The notes: a model not told the origin generated them from the sequence alone. DNA of 64,000 bases from Bryobacterales bacterium (GCA_003170295.1 PNAJ01000115.1:1-64000), one strand, 5' to 3'; shown: positions 31,692 to 40,860, counted from the first letter of the stretch. Program-made: numbers and translations.

Positions 31692-32050
31692 CGATATTGC
31701 ATCGTTAGCGAAGCCGATCGGGGCCGAGTGGATGATTCCGTCAAGTTAGCGTAAGGTCAAGCTGGTCGGGATCGCTGACGGGTGACGCGCAATCTGGAAA
31801 CTGCGGGCTAGAGGTCTTTTCGAAGCAGTTTGCCAGCAAACCGACCGGATTCGTCCCGGTAAACGCCGTACCCAGAAGTCAGCCGACTTGGACGAATCGT
31901 CAGCAAGTAGAACCGGACCCACTATCGGACGACAGGCATGATTGAGGATTCTGCGACAATGCTGCCCGCCGATTCACACTGATGAACGCCGACTAACAGG
32001 GCGGCTGCCGCCAATATTGGCAGCCCCAGACGTGGCAGACTAAGATTTCT

Positions 32051-32081
32051 GGTAGTGGTCCAGCCAGACGAGACCACTACC
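32051..32081. mobile_element. 31-bp relic: two IS1-type transposon tips with 8-bp flanking repeat
   Basis: GGTAGTGGTC, 11 nt, GACCACTACC: both tips equal the outer 10 bases of transposon 2 (13381 and 16334). The flanking octamers are AGATTTCT (32043-32050) and AGATTTCG (32082-32089), 7 of 8 identical, as expected for a target duplication. The simplest reading is an internally deleted copy of a transposon-2-like element. Confidence 0.6.
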
Positions 32082-32093
32082 AGATTTCGGGAC

Positions 32094-32160
32094 GGGGCAA
32101 ATAGGGTACAGGCACGAAGTTTCGCAAAAGCGGCGAAATTCGGGCCAGTCCCCTATTTGC
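32094..32160. repeat. 67-bp imperfect palindrome (REP/MITE-like)
   Basis: GCAAATAGGG near the left end pairs with CCCTATTTGC at the right end; an inner pair CGAA(G)TTTCGC/GCG(G)CGAAATTCG extends the hairpin. The tips GGGGC... resemble repeats mobilised by REP-associated transposases (inference). It ends 15 bp before the GH5 stop on the opposite strand. Confidence 0.55.
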
Positions 32161-32174
32161 GCACTGTGTCCGTT

Positions 32175-33302
32175 TTATCGCGCCGTGATCTGGCGAATGA
32201 AGTCTACTTCCGGCTGGCGGTAGGGTTTGCCGTCCTCTTTAAACACTTCGTGGAACCATTCGGAGGGTTGGCGGTCAGTATACGGGTGTTGCCAGGAATC
32301 CCAGGGTAGGAATGTTTGGGTTTTGCCGGCGACCAGGCCCCAGTTGATGGCGGCTACCTGGTATTTTTTCGCGATGGGCAGGATGGCTTCGAAGGTGCTG
32401 CCTTGGGGACGGGCCATATACTCCGTGCACCAGATGGGGCGGTTATAGCGCTTCAGCGACTCGATGCGTTTTTCGAAGTCGGCGGGTGGGCCGTAGTTGT
32501 GGAATGAGATGACGTCGGATTGGTCGAGCTGGATCTTCGCCATGGGCGACGAGAAGTCGCCGGTCCAGACGGCGCTGGTTAACGGTTGGACTGGATGCTT
32601 CGACCGCGCCCAGAGGAAAACTTTCGGGAGAAGATCCTGGACGACTTTGACTTTGTCGGAAGGGTCCTGGCGGCCATAGCTGTTTTCGTTCAAATTGTCC
32701 GGCTCATTCCACATGTCCCAGGCTAAAATTCGCGGGTCCTTGCCGAACGCTCCGATGACGAATTTTACGTAGGCTTCCAAGCGCGTGCGATCGTTGGGGT
32801 CCTGGAGCGATTTCGCGCCGGGGCTTTGCACCCAGCCGGAGTTGTGGACGCCGGGGCGGGGCTCATGCTGCGCGCCGAGTTTGGGGAAAGGGTCCCAGCA
32901 GGAGTCGAACAATACGAAAATCGGGCGGATGTGATGCTTGCTCGCGACCTTTAAGAAAACTTCGATGCGCTGCTGAAAGCCTTTGGCGTTTTGCTGCCAG
33001 ACCAGGTCGTGGAGGAATACTCGCATGGTGTTCATGCCGATCGATTCGGCCCAGGCGAACTCGCGGTCGATTTGCGGGGGATCGAAGGTGTCGCCTTGCC
33101 ACATTTCAATTTGATTGATGGCGTTGGAGGGGATGTAGTTCGCGCCAACGAACCAGGGCTGCTTGGCGTACCACTTATTGGCGGACTTTTCGGACCAGCG
33201 CTCGGAGGGGGTGATGGAGAAGTCGACAGCAACTGCTTGGGAAACCAGGAGTAGCCAGGAGCCAGTAGCCAGTAGCCAGAATGCTCGGCGGAGAATTTGC
33301 AT
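32175..33302 (-). CDS. Secreted GH5-like glycoside hydrolase
   Basis: 375 residues with a signal peptide (about 1-26). The TIM-barrel core shows GMNTMRVFLHDLVW, IRPIFVLFDSCWDPFP, the acid/base E200 in LAWDMWNEPDN, SFHNYG before strand 6, and the nucleophile E294 in PIWCTEYMARP, which is the GH5/clan-A pair of glutamates. It probably cleaves a beta-linked plant or microbial polysaccharide outside the cytosol; the exact substrate is not readable. The signal-peptide coding region contains short tandem AGTAGCCAG-type repeats (about 33249-33280). No other carbohydrate gene is adjacent. Confidence 0.82.
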   Translation of the reverse strand: MQILRRAFWLLATGSWLLLVSQAVAVDFSITPSERWSEKSANKWYAKQPWFVGANYIPSNAINQIEMWQGDTFDPPQIDREFAWAESIGMNTMRVFLHDLVWQQNAKGFQQRIEVFLKVASKHHIRPIFVLFDSCWDPFPKLGAQHEPRPGVHNSGWVQSPGAKSLQDPNDRTRLEAYVKFVIGAFGKDPRILAWDMWNEPDNLNENSYGRQDPSDKVKVVQDLLPKVFLWARSKHPVQPLTSAVWTGDFSSPMAKIQLDQSDVISFHNYGPPADFEKRIESLKRYNRPIWCTEYMARPQGSTFEAILPIAKKYQVAAINWGLVAGKTQTFLPWDSWQHPYTDRQPSEWFHEVFKEDGKPYRQPEVDFIRQITAR

Positions 33303-33398
33303 GCTGGCGTTGAAGATAGCTTGGCGGGGGGTGTTTCGTCAAGCTAGAAGAAGAAGTCCGGAGTCAGAAGTCAGGAGTCAGAATAAATCGCAAACGGG

Positions 33399-33632
33399 AT
33401 GCGGGTGACGATAAACACGAGTCGCGGCTTCGACGCCCAAACGACGGTGCTTCAGCCCGATGGCAGTTTCGAATTCGGCGGACTGGCGCCTGGTAAGTAC
33501 GAGGTCTTCGCATCTGTGAGGGGTTATCGGGCGCCGCCATGGGATTACAGATCGCAGACGGAGCGTCCGGGTACAGTCGAGATCGATCGCGGCGTCGACG
33601 GCTTCGTTTTGACCATGGATCCCGTGAAGTAA
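33399..33632 (+). pseudogene. Fragment of a carboxypeptidase-regulatory-like domain protein
   Basis: 77 residues: TVLQPDGSFEFGGLAPGKYEVFASVRGYRAPPW ... (in parts: DGSFEFGGLAPGKYEV) and a closing VDGFVLTMDP, the beta-sandwich pattern of carboxypeptidase-regulatory-like domains in Acidobacteriota. No signal peptide or partner domain is present, and the frame begins right after a block of AGTCAGAAGTCAGGAGTCAG-type repeats, so it is probably the 3' remnant of a longer gene. Confidence 0.5.
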
Positions 33633-33724
33633 AGATCCGCGATCTCGCGCCGTTCGTCCTGCGTTTCCCGCCGTTGGCCGAGTTTCTCCGCCTGCCTTGT
33701 GCCTGTGAAGGATACAATGCCTTC

Positions 33725-34264
33725 ATGGAACTTAAAGGGAAAAGGGTTGCCATCCTGATCGATACGCTGTATCAGGAGATGGAAGTGTGGTATCCGTTCT
33801 ACCGGCTGCAAGAGGCGCATGTCGAAGTTTCCTTCATTGCGGCGGAAGCGGGCAAGACGTACAATAGCAAGCTCGGTTATCCGGCGAAGAGCAGTCTCTC
33901 TTACGATCAGGCGAAGACGCGCGACTACGATGGCGTGGTGATTCCTGGCGGCTACGCACCCGATCACATCCGGCGCTACGCGAAGGCCAATCATTTTGTC
34001 CGCGATATGAACACCGAAGGGAAACTGGTCGCGTCAATTTGTCACGGACCCTGGGTGCTATGCTCAGCCGACATCTTGAAGGGCCGCCACGCGACCAGCT
34101 TCTTCGCGATTAAAGACGACGTGGTAAATGCGGGCGCGATCTTCGAGGATTCCGAAGTGGTGGTGGATTGGAATTTGGTGACTTCGCGCAAACCGGAAGA
34201 TCTGCCCGCGTTCTGCCGGGCGTCCATCAAAGTGCTGGCCGCCGGCCCGGTGTTCCCGAAATAA
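33725..34264 (+). CDS. DJ-1/PfpI-family protein
   Basis: 179 residues from ATG 33725. KRVAILIDTLYQEMEVWYP provides the conserved acidic residue E18, and SICHGPWVLCSA gives the nucleophile-elbow C106 followed by H107, as in PfpI/YhbO-type proteins (a protease or deglycase/stress protein family). DYDGVVIPGGYAPDHIRR is the second signature. Cytosolic. It is 1 bp from the following ABC gene and likely heads that operon. Confidence 0.88.
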   Translation: MELKGKRVAILIDTLYQEMEVWYPFYRLQEAHVEVSFIAAEAGKTYNSKLGYPAKSSLSYDQAKTRDYDGVVIPGGYAPDHIRRYAKANHFVRDMNTEGKLVASICHGPWVLCSADILKGRHATSFFAIKDDVVNAGAIFEDSEVVVDWNLVTSRKPEDLPAFCRASIKVLAAGPVFPK

Positions 34265-34265
34265 A

Positions 34266-35186
34266 GTGGAACAGGCTATTCAAGTCAAAGGTCTCCATAA
34301 ATCCTACGGTGAGGTGGAGGCGGTGCGCGGCATCGACTTCGAGGTCGCGCCAGGCGAAGTGTTCGGCCTGCTGGGTCCGAACGGGGCTGGGAAGACCACG
34401 ACGGTCGAGATCCTGGAAGGATTGCGTCCGCGCACCTCAGGCGAGGTGACGGTGCTGGGCCACGATCCGAACGTCGAGGTGAAGGCGTTGAAAGATCGCA
34501 TTGGGGTTTGCCTGCAATCGACCAACCTGCCGGATAAGATCACGGTGCGAGAGGCGCTGGCGCTGTTCTCTTCGTTCTATTCGCGGCACTCCGATATCGA
34601 TAAGCTGATCGACCGGTTACAGCTTTCAGAAAAGCGAAACGCTTATTACCAGACGCTTTCGGGCGGCCAGAAGCAGCGAGTGGCGCTCGCGCTGGCGCTG
34701 GTGAACGATCCGCAACTGGTGTTTCTCGACGAGCCGACTACGGGCCTGGATCCGCAGGTGCGCCTGGAAATTCACAGCCTGATCAGCGAGCTGCGCGACG
34801 CCAAGCGGACCATTCTGATCACTACGCATTACATCGAGGAAGCGGAGCGGCTGTGCGACCGCGTGGCGATCGTCGACCAGGGGCAGATTATCGCGCTGGG
34901 GACGCCGCGCGAGATTCAGGCGCGTACGCTGGGCACTTCGCGCGTGGAAATTCACACAGTACAGGCGATGCCGTTGGAAGTGCCCAGTTTCGAGGACGCC
35001 GAGAAGTTTGTGATGAGCGAGGATCGCAAAGTGTTGACCGTTTATTCGGCGAGGCCCGCGCGCACGCTGCCCGAGCTGGTGAAGTGGATCGATCAGAAAG
35101 GGCTGGATCTCGAAGACATCCATTTGAAGCGGCCGACGCTGGAAGATGTGTTCATCGAACTGACCGGCAAGCGGTTGAGGGACTAA
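34266..35186 (+). CDS. ABC-2-type transporter ATP-binding protein
   Basis: 306 residues, GTG start. Walker A GPNGAGKT (37-44), Q-loop VCLQSTNLP, signature LSGGQ (131-135), Walker B LVFLDEP (151-157) and the switch His in LITTHYIEEAERL. The C-terminal 80 residues form the regulatory extension typical of drug- or polysaccharide-export ABC-2 ATPases. It drives the permease encoded directly downstream (0 bp gap). Confidence 0.93.
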   Translation: MEQAIQVKGLHKSYGEVEAVRGIDFEVAPGEVFGLLGPNGAGKTTTVEILEGLRPRTSGEVTVLGHDPNVEVKALKDRIGVCLQSTNLPDKITVREALALFSSFYSRHSDIDKLIDRLQLSEKRNAYYQTLSGGQKQRVALALALVNDPQLVFLDEPTTGLDPQVRLEIHSLISELRDAKRTILITTHYIEEAERLCDRVAIVDQGQIIALGTPREIQARTLGTSRVEIHTVQAMPLEVPSFEDAEKFVMSEDRKVLTVYSARPARTLPELVKWIDQKGLDLEDIHLKRPTLEDVFIELTGKRLRD

Positions 35187-37388
35187 ATGCGAGGCTACCT
35201 TTCACAGATCCGGATCAATCTGCGTCTCACCATGCGCGATCGCACGGTGCTGTTTTTCAATTACCTGTTCCCGCTGCTGTTCTTTTTTATTTTCGGATTC
35301 CTGGAACACGCCGAGCAGGGCGGAGCCATTGTACAGATCGTCAACATGGTGCTGGTGATCGGTATTTTAGGCTCGGGATTTTTCGGCGCGGGCATGCGCA
35401 CGGTGATGGATCGGGAGGCGAATATACTGCGGCGTTTCAAAGTCGCGCCGATTTCGGCGGGACCGTTGCTCGTCTCGCAAATGGTGGTCGGCTTGGTGCA
35501 TTATATTCCGGTCACGGTGCTGGTCCTAGTGCTCGCGCACTTTATATACGGGATGCCGCCGCTGGAGCATCCGGTATCGTTGTTCGTATTCGTGATGATC
35601 GGCGTGGTCGCGTTCCGTGCGATGGGCGGCATCATCGGCGCGGTGGCGAATTCCATGGCGGAAAGCCAGATCATCATCCAGCTTCTGTACTTCCCGATGC
35701 TGTTTCTGGGAGGCGCGACGTTTCCTATCGCGTTCATGCCGAACTGGCTGCAGATTGTCGCTCAGTTCATTCCATCGACTTATCTGACGACCGGAATTAC
35801 GTCGATTTTGCAGCATCACGAAACGATTTGGGACAACCGGTCGAGCGTGGGCGCGCTGCTTTTGACAGCCGCGGTGGGCACACTGCTGGCGTTGAAATTG
35901 TTCCGCTGGGAAAAAGAAGAGAAGATGCGGACGTCGGCGAAGTTCTGGCTGATCGCGGTGCTGGCGCCGTTTATCGCGATGGGCGCGTGGCAGGCGTACG
36001 CGAAAGATAACGTGGTGAAGGGCAAGATGCTGGCGCGCGACATGCGCCGCAGCCGCACGCTGCTGATTCGCGACGCGCGTTTATTCCTGGGCGACGGCAA
36101 TGTCATCGAACAGGGCGCGGTCCTGGTGAAAGACGGCAAGATCGTCGAGATCTACACCGGCACGGCTCCGGACCCGAAGACGCTGAAGGCCGAGGCGATC
36201 GATGCGGCGGGCAAGACGCTGATGCCGGGGCTGATCGATGTTCATGTGCACCTGGGGAGTCCCGGCGGATTCTACTCCAGCGCGGAGGATTACGAAGTGC
36301 CCGCCAAAGCGTTTCCGCGCGAACTCGCCGCGTACCTGTATAGCGGCGTGACGGCGGTGAAGAGTGTCGGCGATGTACTCGATGACGTTCTCAAAGCCCG
36401 ACAGGTGAGCGCCTCGGGCGAGAAGTTGGGCGCGGAATTGTTTGTGGTCGGACCGTTATTTACGGCGCCCGGAGGCCACGGGACCGAGTACAGCAAAAAC
36501 ATTCCGGAAATGGCGCGCGGGAATTTCGACGCCCAGTTTCTGCGTCTTCCCAAGACGCCGGAAGAAGCCAAGAAGATGGTGGACGATCTCGCCCAGAAGC
36601 ACGTGGACGGGATCAAGACGATTCTCGAAGCGGGCTCGCCCGGGTATCCGTTCGTTCGCATGGACCCGGCGCTGGTGAAGGCGATTGCCGCCGAGGCGCA
36701 TGCACTGCATCTGCCGGTGGTGTGCCATACCGGCAACGCTCGCGATGTGGAAGACGCCGTGAACGCGGGCGTCGACGGCATCGAGCACGGATCGATGAGC
36801 GACGCGATTCCCGAGACGCTGTTCGCCAGGATGAAGCAGGCGGGCATTACGTTCGATCCGACGCTCGACGTGGTGGAAGCATTCACGGCGCTCGCGCAAG
36901 GGAAATTCGAGATGCTGGACCGCAGCTTGGTCCAGCAGGCGGGGCCGAAGAAGATCCTCGAATCGACCAGGAAGTTTCTCCAATCGCCAGCGGGCGAGAA
37001 GATGCGCATCGGAATCGCGAAATATCCGATGTCGATGGCTATATGCAATCAGAACTTGGTTGCCGCTATGCGCGCCGGTGTGATTCTCGTCACCGGAACG
37101 GATTCAGGGAACCCGATGCTGCTGCACGGTCCCGCCCTGCATCGCGAATTGCAGTTGTGGATAGAGGCCGGGATTCCGCCCGCCGTGGCGCTCCAAGCCG
37201 CGACATACAACGGCGCGCAACTGCTCCGCGCGTCGGATCGCATGGGGCTGATCAAGAAGGGCTACGAAGCGAATTTGCTTCTCATTGACGGGAATCCACT
37301 GAAGGATATTTCGGTGACCGAGCGAATCTCCATGGTGATGTTCAAAGGGGAGCGCGTGGATCGAAGCGAACTGTTCGATCAACAGTAG
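35187..37388 (+). CDS. ABC-2 permease fused to an amidohydrolase
   Basis: 733 residues in a single frame. Residues 1-245 are an ABC-2 permease with six hydrophobic helices (RTVLFFNYLFPLLFFFIFGF, LGGATFPIAFMPNWLQIVAQ). A further helix at about 252-270 (KFWLIAVLAPFIAMGAW) follows. Residues 291-733 are an imidazolonepropionase-like amidohydrolase: metal site H353 and H355 in LIDVHVHLG, later VVCHTGNA, GIEHGSM and VTGTDSGNP (Asp), ending in ANLLLIDGNPLKD. The seventh helix would place the hydrolase domain on the periplasmic face (inference). The frame is open throughout with no internal stop. The 3' end overlaps the convergent gene by 47 bp. The partner ATPase is immediately upstream. Confidence 0.88.
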   Translation: MRGYLSQIRINLRLTMRDRTVLFFNYLFPLLFFFIFGFLEHAEQGGAIVQIVNMVLVIGILGSGFFGAGMRTVMDREANILRRFKVAPISAGPLLVSQMVVGLVHYIPVTVLVLVLAHFIYGMPPLEHPVSLFVFVMIGVVAFRAMGGIIGAVANSMAESQIIIQLLYFPMLFLGGATFPIAFMPNWLQIVAQFIPSTYLTTGITSILQHHETIWDNRSSVGALLLTAAVGTLLALKLFRWEKEEKMRTSAKFWLIAVLAPFIAMGAWQAYAKDNVVKGKMLARDMRRSRTLLIRDARLFLGDGNVIEQGAVLVKDGKIVEIYTGTAPDPKTLKAEAIDAAGKTLMPGLIDVHVHLGSPGGFYSSAEDYEVPAKAFPRELAAYLYSGVTAVKSVGDVLDDVLKARQVSASGEKLGAELFVVGPLFTAPGGHGTEYSKNIPEMARGNFDAQFLRLPKTPEEAKKMVDDLAQKHVDGIKTILEAGSPGYPFVRMDPALVKAIAAEAHALHLPVVCHTGNARDVEDAVNAGVDGIEHGSMSDAIPETLFARMKQAGITFDPTLDVVEAFTALAQGKFEMLDRSLVQQAGPKKILESTRKFLQSPAGEKMRIGIAKYPMSMAICNQNLVAAMRAGVILVTGTDSGNPMLLHGPALHRELQLWIEAGIPPAVALQAATYNGAQLLRASDRMGLIKKGYEANLLLIDGNPLKDISVTERISMVMFKGERVDRSELFDQQ

Positions 37389-39027
37389 TCAATCGCGGAG
37401 GTCTGGCGTCGGGTTCTAATAATAATACTTGGCGGCCTGGATATAGCGCGCGGAGTTTATCATTTTTCTCAGGGCCCAGATCGCGGGCCCATATAATGCG
37501 AGCGGAGTCGAGCGAAGCTTCGTTATAAACCCACTCCTCTTGGAATATGTGCCGCGGAGAGTATCGAACGAAGACGATTAGCTGGCCAGGAATCTCGGCA
37601 AGCTTCTGATTGACGAAAATACGGCGCTCGGGGTTGCGATGGTTAATGGAGTCCCAGGTCTCGTATCGCATCATCGCCAACGCGAAGTCCTTTTGATCGA
37701 ACAGGTGCAGTCCGTACCAGAGGATAAAGTGTACAGCGCAGAGAAACAGGATTAGCCTCGCGGTTTCCGGGCTCCAGCTGCCAATTTGCTGAAGTCCGGC
37801 AACACTAATGAGAACGAAGAGGCTAGTTACCGCGCCCAGATAGTGAAGCTGAAACGCGGGAAAGAAGTTAATTCCCAGTGCGAACAATAGCAATGTGAGC
37901 AGAACCCAGGCATACCGAAAGTTACGAATCGCCGCGAAGCAAAAGGCCGGAATAGCCAGAAAGAGTGGAGCTAAGAAGAAGAACCGGTAGAAACGCACTC
38001 GATACTCCAGGCGAAGCAAATAGCTTTGAATAGTCTCGCGGTCGCCTTCTCGAAATGCCATCTGGGCTCTATATTCGAGCTGCTGTTGAGGAGTCAGCTC
38101 GCGATGAGGCACTGGATTCGCCTGGAACGTGAGCGCCGCTGGCACACCGTATTGATATTGGCTGAGTTGATAGGGAAGAGTCGTCCAGTTGCCCGTGACG
38201 CTATGGTTGTGCAGAAGAGTAATTCCAATTGCTGGAATTACGGCGAAAATGACAATCGGCAGTTTACGAAGTACCTTCTTCACAGAGAGAATTAGAAACA
38301 GCAATACGCTGATCAGTAAGAACACTGACTCATAGGGACGAGTTAGGAGATGAATCGCAAGTCCGCCGCCCAATGCGAGTGCATCTATCGTGCGGACTCG
38401 TTCCACGAGTCTCGGCAGTGCCCCGAAGACTAAGCAACCCGCCGCCGCGGCTAGCGAGCCTCCCCAATAACTATTCATCCACTGACTTAGAGGACCGAAC
38501 TCGATTACCGCAAGAATGCCACCTGCCAAAGCCCACGCCGGAGTCGTCCAGCCACGCAGCATCCAATAGCAGAGCGCGGCGAACACGGCTGTAGACAGCA
38601 GCACTCCTACCCATGGATATCCGGAGATCGCGCGGCCGATCGCCAGCATCACACCTTGCCCGATAGGATAGATCGAACTATAAGTAGGTTCCTGAAGAAT
38701 GAAGAACGTTTCGAAGAATTGATGCAGCGCGTGGGTGGGATTCGCGAGGCGGAAATGACGCAGCGTATCGGCGACGAACAAGTGTCCGAACTCATCGTAA
38801 ATATCGGGCGAAGGAACCGGATGACGCGCCAGCAGCGCGAGGCGAAGGGCAACAGGCAAGATAGCTAGCGCAAGCATCGCCCAGCCGGTCTTTAGCGAGA
38901 ATCGGCGGCCGTATGGCTCAATAAAGGGACGCCAGGCTAAGACCAAAGCCATCAGCAGCACGGCGATAGTAAGCTCGATAAAGTCGCTGGCTCCGAAGCC
39001 AATCGGATTCTTGACCGGATCGAGCAT
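37342..39027 (-). CDS. Polytopic membrane protein (glycosyltransferase-39-like), paralogue 2
   Basis: 561 residues with about 10-12 hydrophobic helices and a hydrophilic C-terminus of about 110 residues. It begins NPIGFGASDFIELTIAVLL, and about half the residues match the upstream gene (SSIYPIG, HALHQFFETFFILQEPTYS, YWMLRGWTTPAWAL, YQYGVPAALTFQANPVPHR). The topology and the periplasmic-loop Glu/Asp residues (DIYDEFGHLFVADTL) are reminiscent of GT-C/ArnT-like transferases, but no decisive catalytic motif was identified. ATG overlaps the stop of the first paralogue (TAATG). Confidence 0.75.
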   Translation of the reverse strand: MLDPVKNPIGFGASDFIELTIAVLLMALVLAWRPFIEPYGRRFSLKTGWAMLALAILPVALRLALLARHPVPSPDIYDEFGHLFVADTLRHFRLANPTHALHQFFETFFILQEPTYSSIYPIGQGVMLAIGRAISGYPWVGVLLSTAVFAALCYWMLRGWTTPAWALAGGILAVIEFGPLSQWMNSYWGGSLAAAAGCLVFGALPRLVERVRTIDALALGGGLAIHLLTRPYESVFLLISVLLFLILSVKKVLRKLPIVIFAVIPAIGITLLHNHSVTGNWTTLPYQLSQYQYGVPAALTFQANPVPHRELTPQQQLEYRAQMAFREGDRETIQSYLLRLEYRVRFYRFFFLAPLFLAIPAFCFAAIRNFRYAWVLLTLLLFALGINFFPAFQLHYLGAVTSLFVLISVAGLQQIGSWSPETARLILFLCAVHFILWYGLHLFDQKDFALAMMRYETWDSINHRNPERRIFVNQKLAEIPGQLIVFVRYSPRHIFQEEWVYNEASLDSARIIWARDLGPEKNDKLRALYPGRQVLLLEPDARPPRLTTVDRTVRFDPRAPL

Positions 39028-40832
39028 TACTTTACTTCCTCGAATCTCAATGTTGGGCGTTTAGTACTTGGCTTGGTCTCCGAAGGCGGCGCTGGAATAG
39101 TTAGCGGTTCCGAAGTTTCGATTTGTTGATAAGGCGACAGCTTCGGAGGTCTCGCGTCTGGTTCCAAGAGCCATGCTGTGCGATCGGGATAGTAACTACG
39201 AAGCTTCTCATTATCTGCCGCACCGAGGTCCCGCGCGAAGACGACTCGTTGACGATCGATGTCAGCTCCGTTGTACACCCACTCCGTCACTGCATGCCTG
39301 GGCCAGTAGCGAACGAAGACAAGCAGCTTGCCCGGAACTTGTGCCAGTTGTGTATTCACTCCAATTCGACCATCCGGATCTCCGTGATTCACCTCGTCCC
39401 AGGTTTCGTACGGTTCTAAGTCTTGCGAGAATTGCTGATTGCTTGCCAACTGCACTCCGTACCAGAAAAAAAAATGTGCTCCGCACAGGAACAAAATTAC
39501 CCGCACTGCATCGGGACCCACGAGATGATTCGCAATTGTCAGCCGGCTGAGATTCTCGAGGCTAACTACAGTGACGAGAATGAACAGACAGGTCGCGCCA
39601 GCAACATAGTGAGCATAGAAGTACGGATAGATAGTTGTACCAACGAAGAAAATAAGTACTATTAACAGGACAAAACGGAATCGGGCCTCCCGCAAACTCC
39701 AAAAAAAAGCAGGCAGCGCGAGATAGAGCGGCGGCAGGAAGAAGAATCTATAGAAGCGTACGCGACCGGCGAGGCGCCTGAGGAAGCTCGCGAGGGTATC
39801 GGTGCCTTCGCCATGGACGAAGGATTGTATTTCGTAGGAAGTCTGCTGCTCCCGCGTCAGTGGACGATGTGGAACCGGATTCGATTGCAAAGTGAAGGTG
39901 CACGGAACACCATACTGATAGCGGCAGAGCGCATAGGGTAGCGTGGCCCAACTTCCGGTGACTTGTTTGTCGTGCAGTAGCATGAGCCCGAGCGCTGGCA
40001 GCACCATCAGCGCGGCGATCGCCGCGGCTCGCAGCAGCGGCCGGACTTGTTCGCGCTTGAAGATCGCCGGCGCGAAAAACAGGATCACGCTGATCCCTAG
40101 AAATATAGATTCGAATGGCCGTGTCAGTACATGGATCGCAAGGCCGACGCCAAGCAGCACTGCGTCGCGCGCTCTCCATCGATCGCGCAATCGAGGCATC
40201 GATCCAAACACCAGGCATCCCGCCGCCGCTGCCAGCGCGCCTCCCCAATACGTATTCATCCAGTGGCTGAGCGGACCGAACTGGATCACGGCTAAAGCTC
40301 CACCGAGCAATGCCCATCCCGGCCTGGTCCAGGCCCGCAACATCCAGTAGCACAGCGACGTGAACGCGGCCGTCGACAGCGCAATCCCCGCCCAGGGCTG
40401 TCTGAAAACCAACTGCCCGAACGCGAGCGCGAGCCCTGGACCTAATGGATAGATCGAGCTATAACTCGGTTCTTGCAGTATGAAAAGCGTCTCGAAAAAC
40501 TGGTGCATGGGATGGGCTGGATTCGTCAACCGGAAGTGCGCGAGCGTGTCGCCCAACAACAGGTAGCTGAAGTCGTCGGCGCCCAATGCCGATGGGATCG
40601 GAGAAGTGCGAAGAAGCAGGAGCCGCAGCGCTACCGGCATCGCGGCGAGAAGCAACATGCACCAAATGGTTCTGGACGCGAGCATGTTCGCCCCCGCAGC
40701 CCATTTCTGCCATGCCAGCGTTGCCGCGACGAGCAGCAACGCGATCGCGATTTCGATGAAGTCGGCCCCCCCGAACCCGATCGGATTATGCAGAGGGAGA
40801 AATGAATAGAACAGGCGGAACAGATAGAACAT
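39027..40832 (-). CDS. Polytopic membrane protein (glycosyltransferase-39-like), paralogue 1
   Basis: 601 residues; same architecture as the downstream gene with NPIGFGGADFIEIAIALLLV, DDFSYLLLGDTLAHFRL, FETLFILQEPSYSSIYPLG and YQYGVPCTFTLQSNPVPHR. About 40 extra C-terminal residues rich in Pro/Ser/Thr (IPAPPSETKPSTKRPT). It starts 28 bp from a divergent methyltransferase gene, sharing a symmetric -10 region. The pair likely arose by tandem duplication and may transfer sugars to lipid-linked or surface acceptors (family inference only). Confidence 0.75.
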   Translation of the reverse strand: MFYLFRLFYSFLPLHNPIGFGGADFIEIAIALLLVAATLAWQKWAAGANMLASRTIWCMLLLAAMPVALRLLLLRTSPIPSALGADDFSYLLLGDTLAHFRLTNPAHPMHQFFETLFILQEPSYSSIYPLGPGLALAFGQLVFRQPWAGIALSTAAFTSLCYWMLRAWTRPGWALLGGALAVIQFGPLSHWMNTYWGGALAAAAGCLVFGSMPRLRDRWRARDAVLLGVGLAIHVLTRPFESIFLGISVILFFAPAIFKREQVRPLLRAAAIAALMVLPALGLMLLHDKQVTGSWATLPYALCRYQYGVPCTFTLQSNPVPHRPLTREQQTSYEIQSFVHGEGTDTLASFLRRLAGRVRFYRFFFLPPLYLALPAFFWSLREARFRFVLLIVLIFFVGTTIYPYFYAHYVAGATCLFILVTVVSLENLSRLTIANHLVGPDAVRVILFLCGAHFFFWYGVQLASNQQFSQDLEPYETWDEVNHGDPDGRIGVNTQLAQVPGKLLVFVRYWPRHAVTEWVYNGADIDRQRVVFARDLGAADNEKLRSYYPDRTAWLLEPDARPPKLSPYQQIETSEPLTIPAPPSETKPSTKRPTLRFEEVK

Positions 40833-40860
40833 CGAGAAACAGTATTATAGGGCAAGAGAC
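40833..40860. promoter_or_regulatory. Shared divergent promoter with symmetric -10
   Basis: The 28-bp gap between two divergent starts contains AGTATTATAG. The plus strand reads TATTAT (40843-40848), 12 nt before its ATG. The minus strand reads TATAAT (40849-40844), 11 nt before its ATG. One AT core may therefore serve both directions and give leaderless or nearly leaderless mRNAs. Confidence 0.5.

Larger units (their letters stand above)
31692..32174. other. Non-coding stretch with mobile-element debris
   Basis: 483 bases with no believable gene. A small hairpin GGCTGCC/GGCAGCC lies near 32004-32026. The right part holds the 31-bp IS1-end relic (32051-32081) and a long palindrome (32094-32160). 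The rest (31709-32040) shows nothing recognisable and may be decayed coding sequence. Confidence 0.6.

Noticed and set aside
33240..33380. AGTAGCCAG and AGTCAGAAG short tandem repeats as a mobile element
   Set aside because: They have no inverted ends or duplications and partly encode the GH5 signal peptide; treated as simple-sequence drift.
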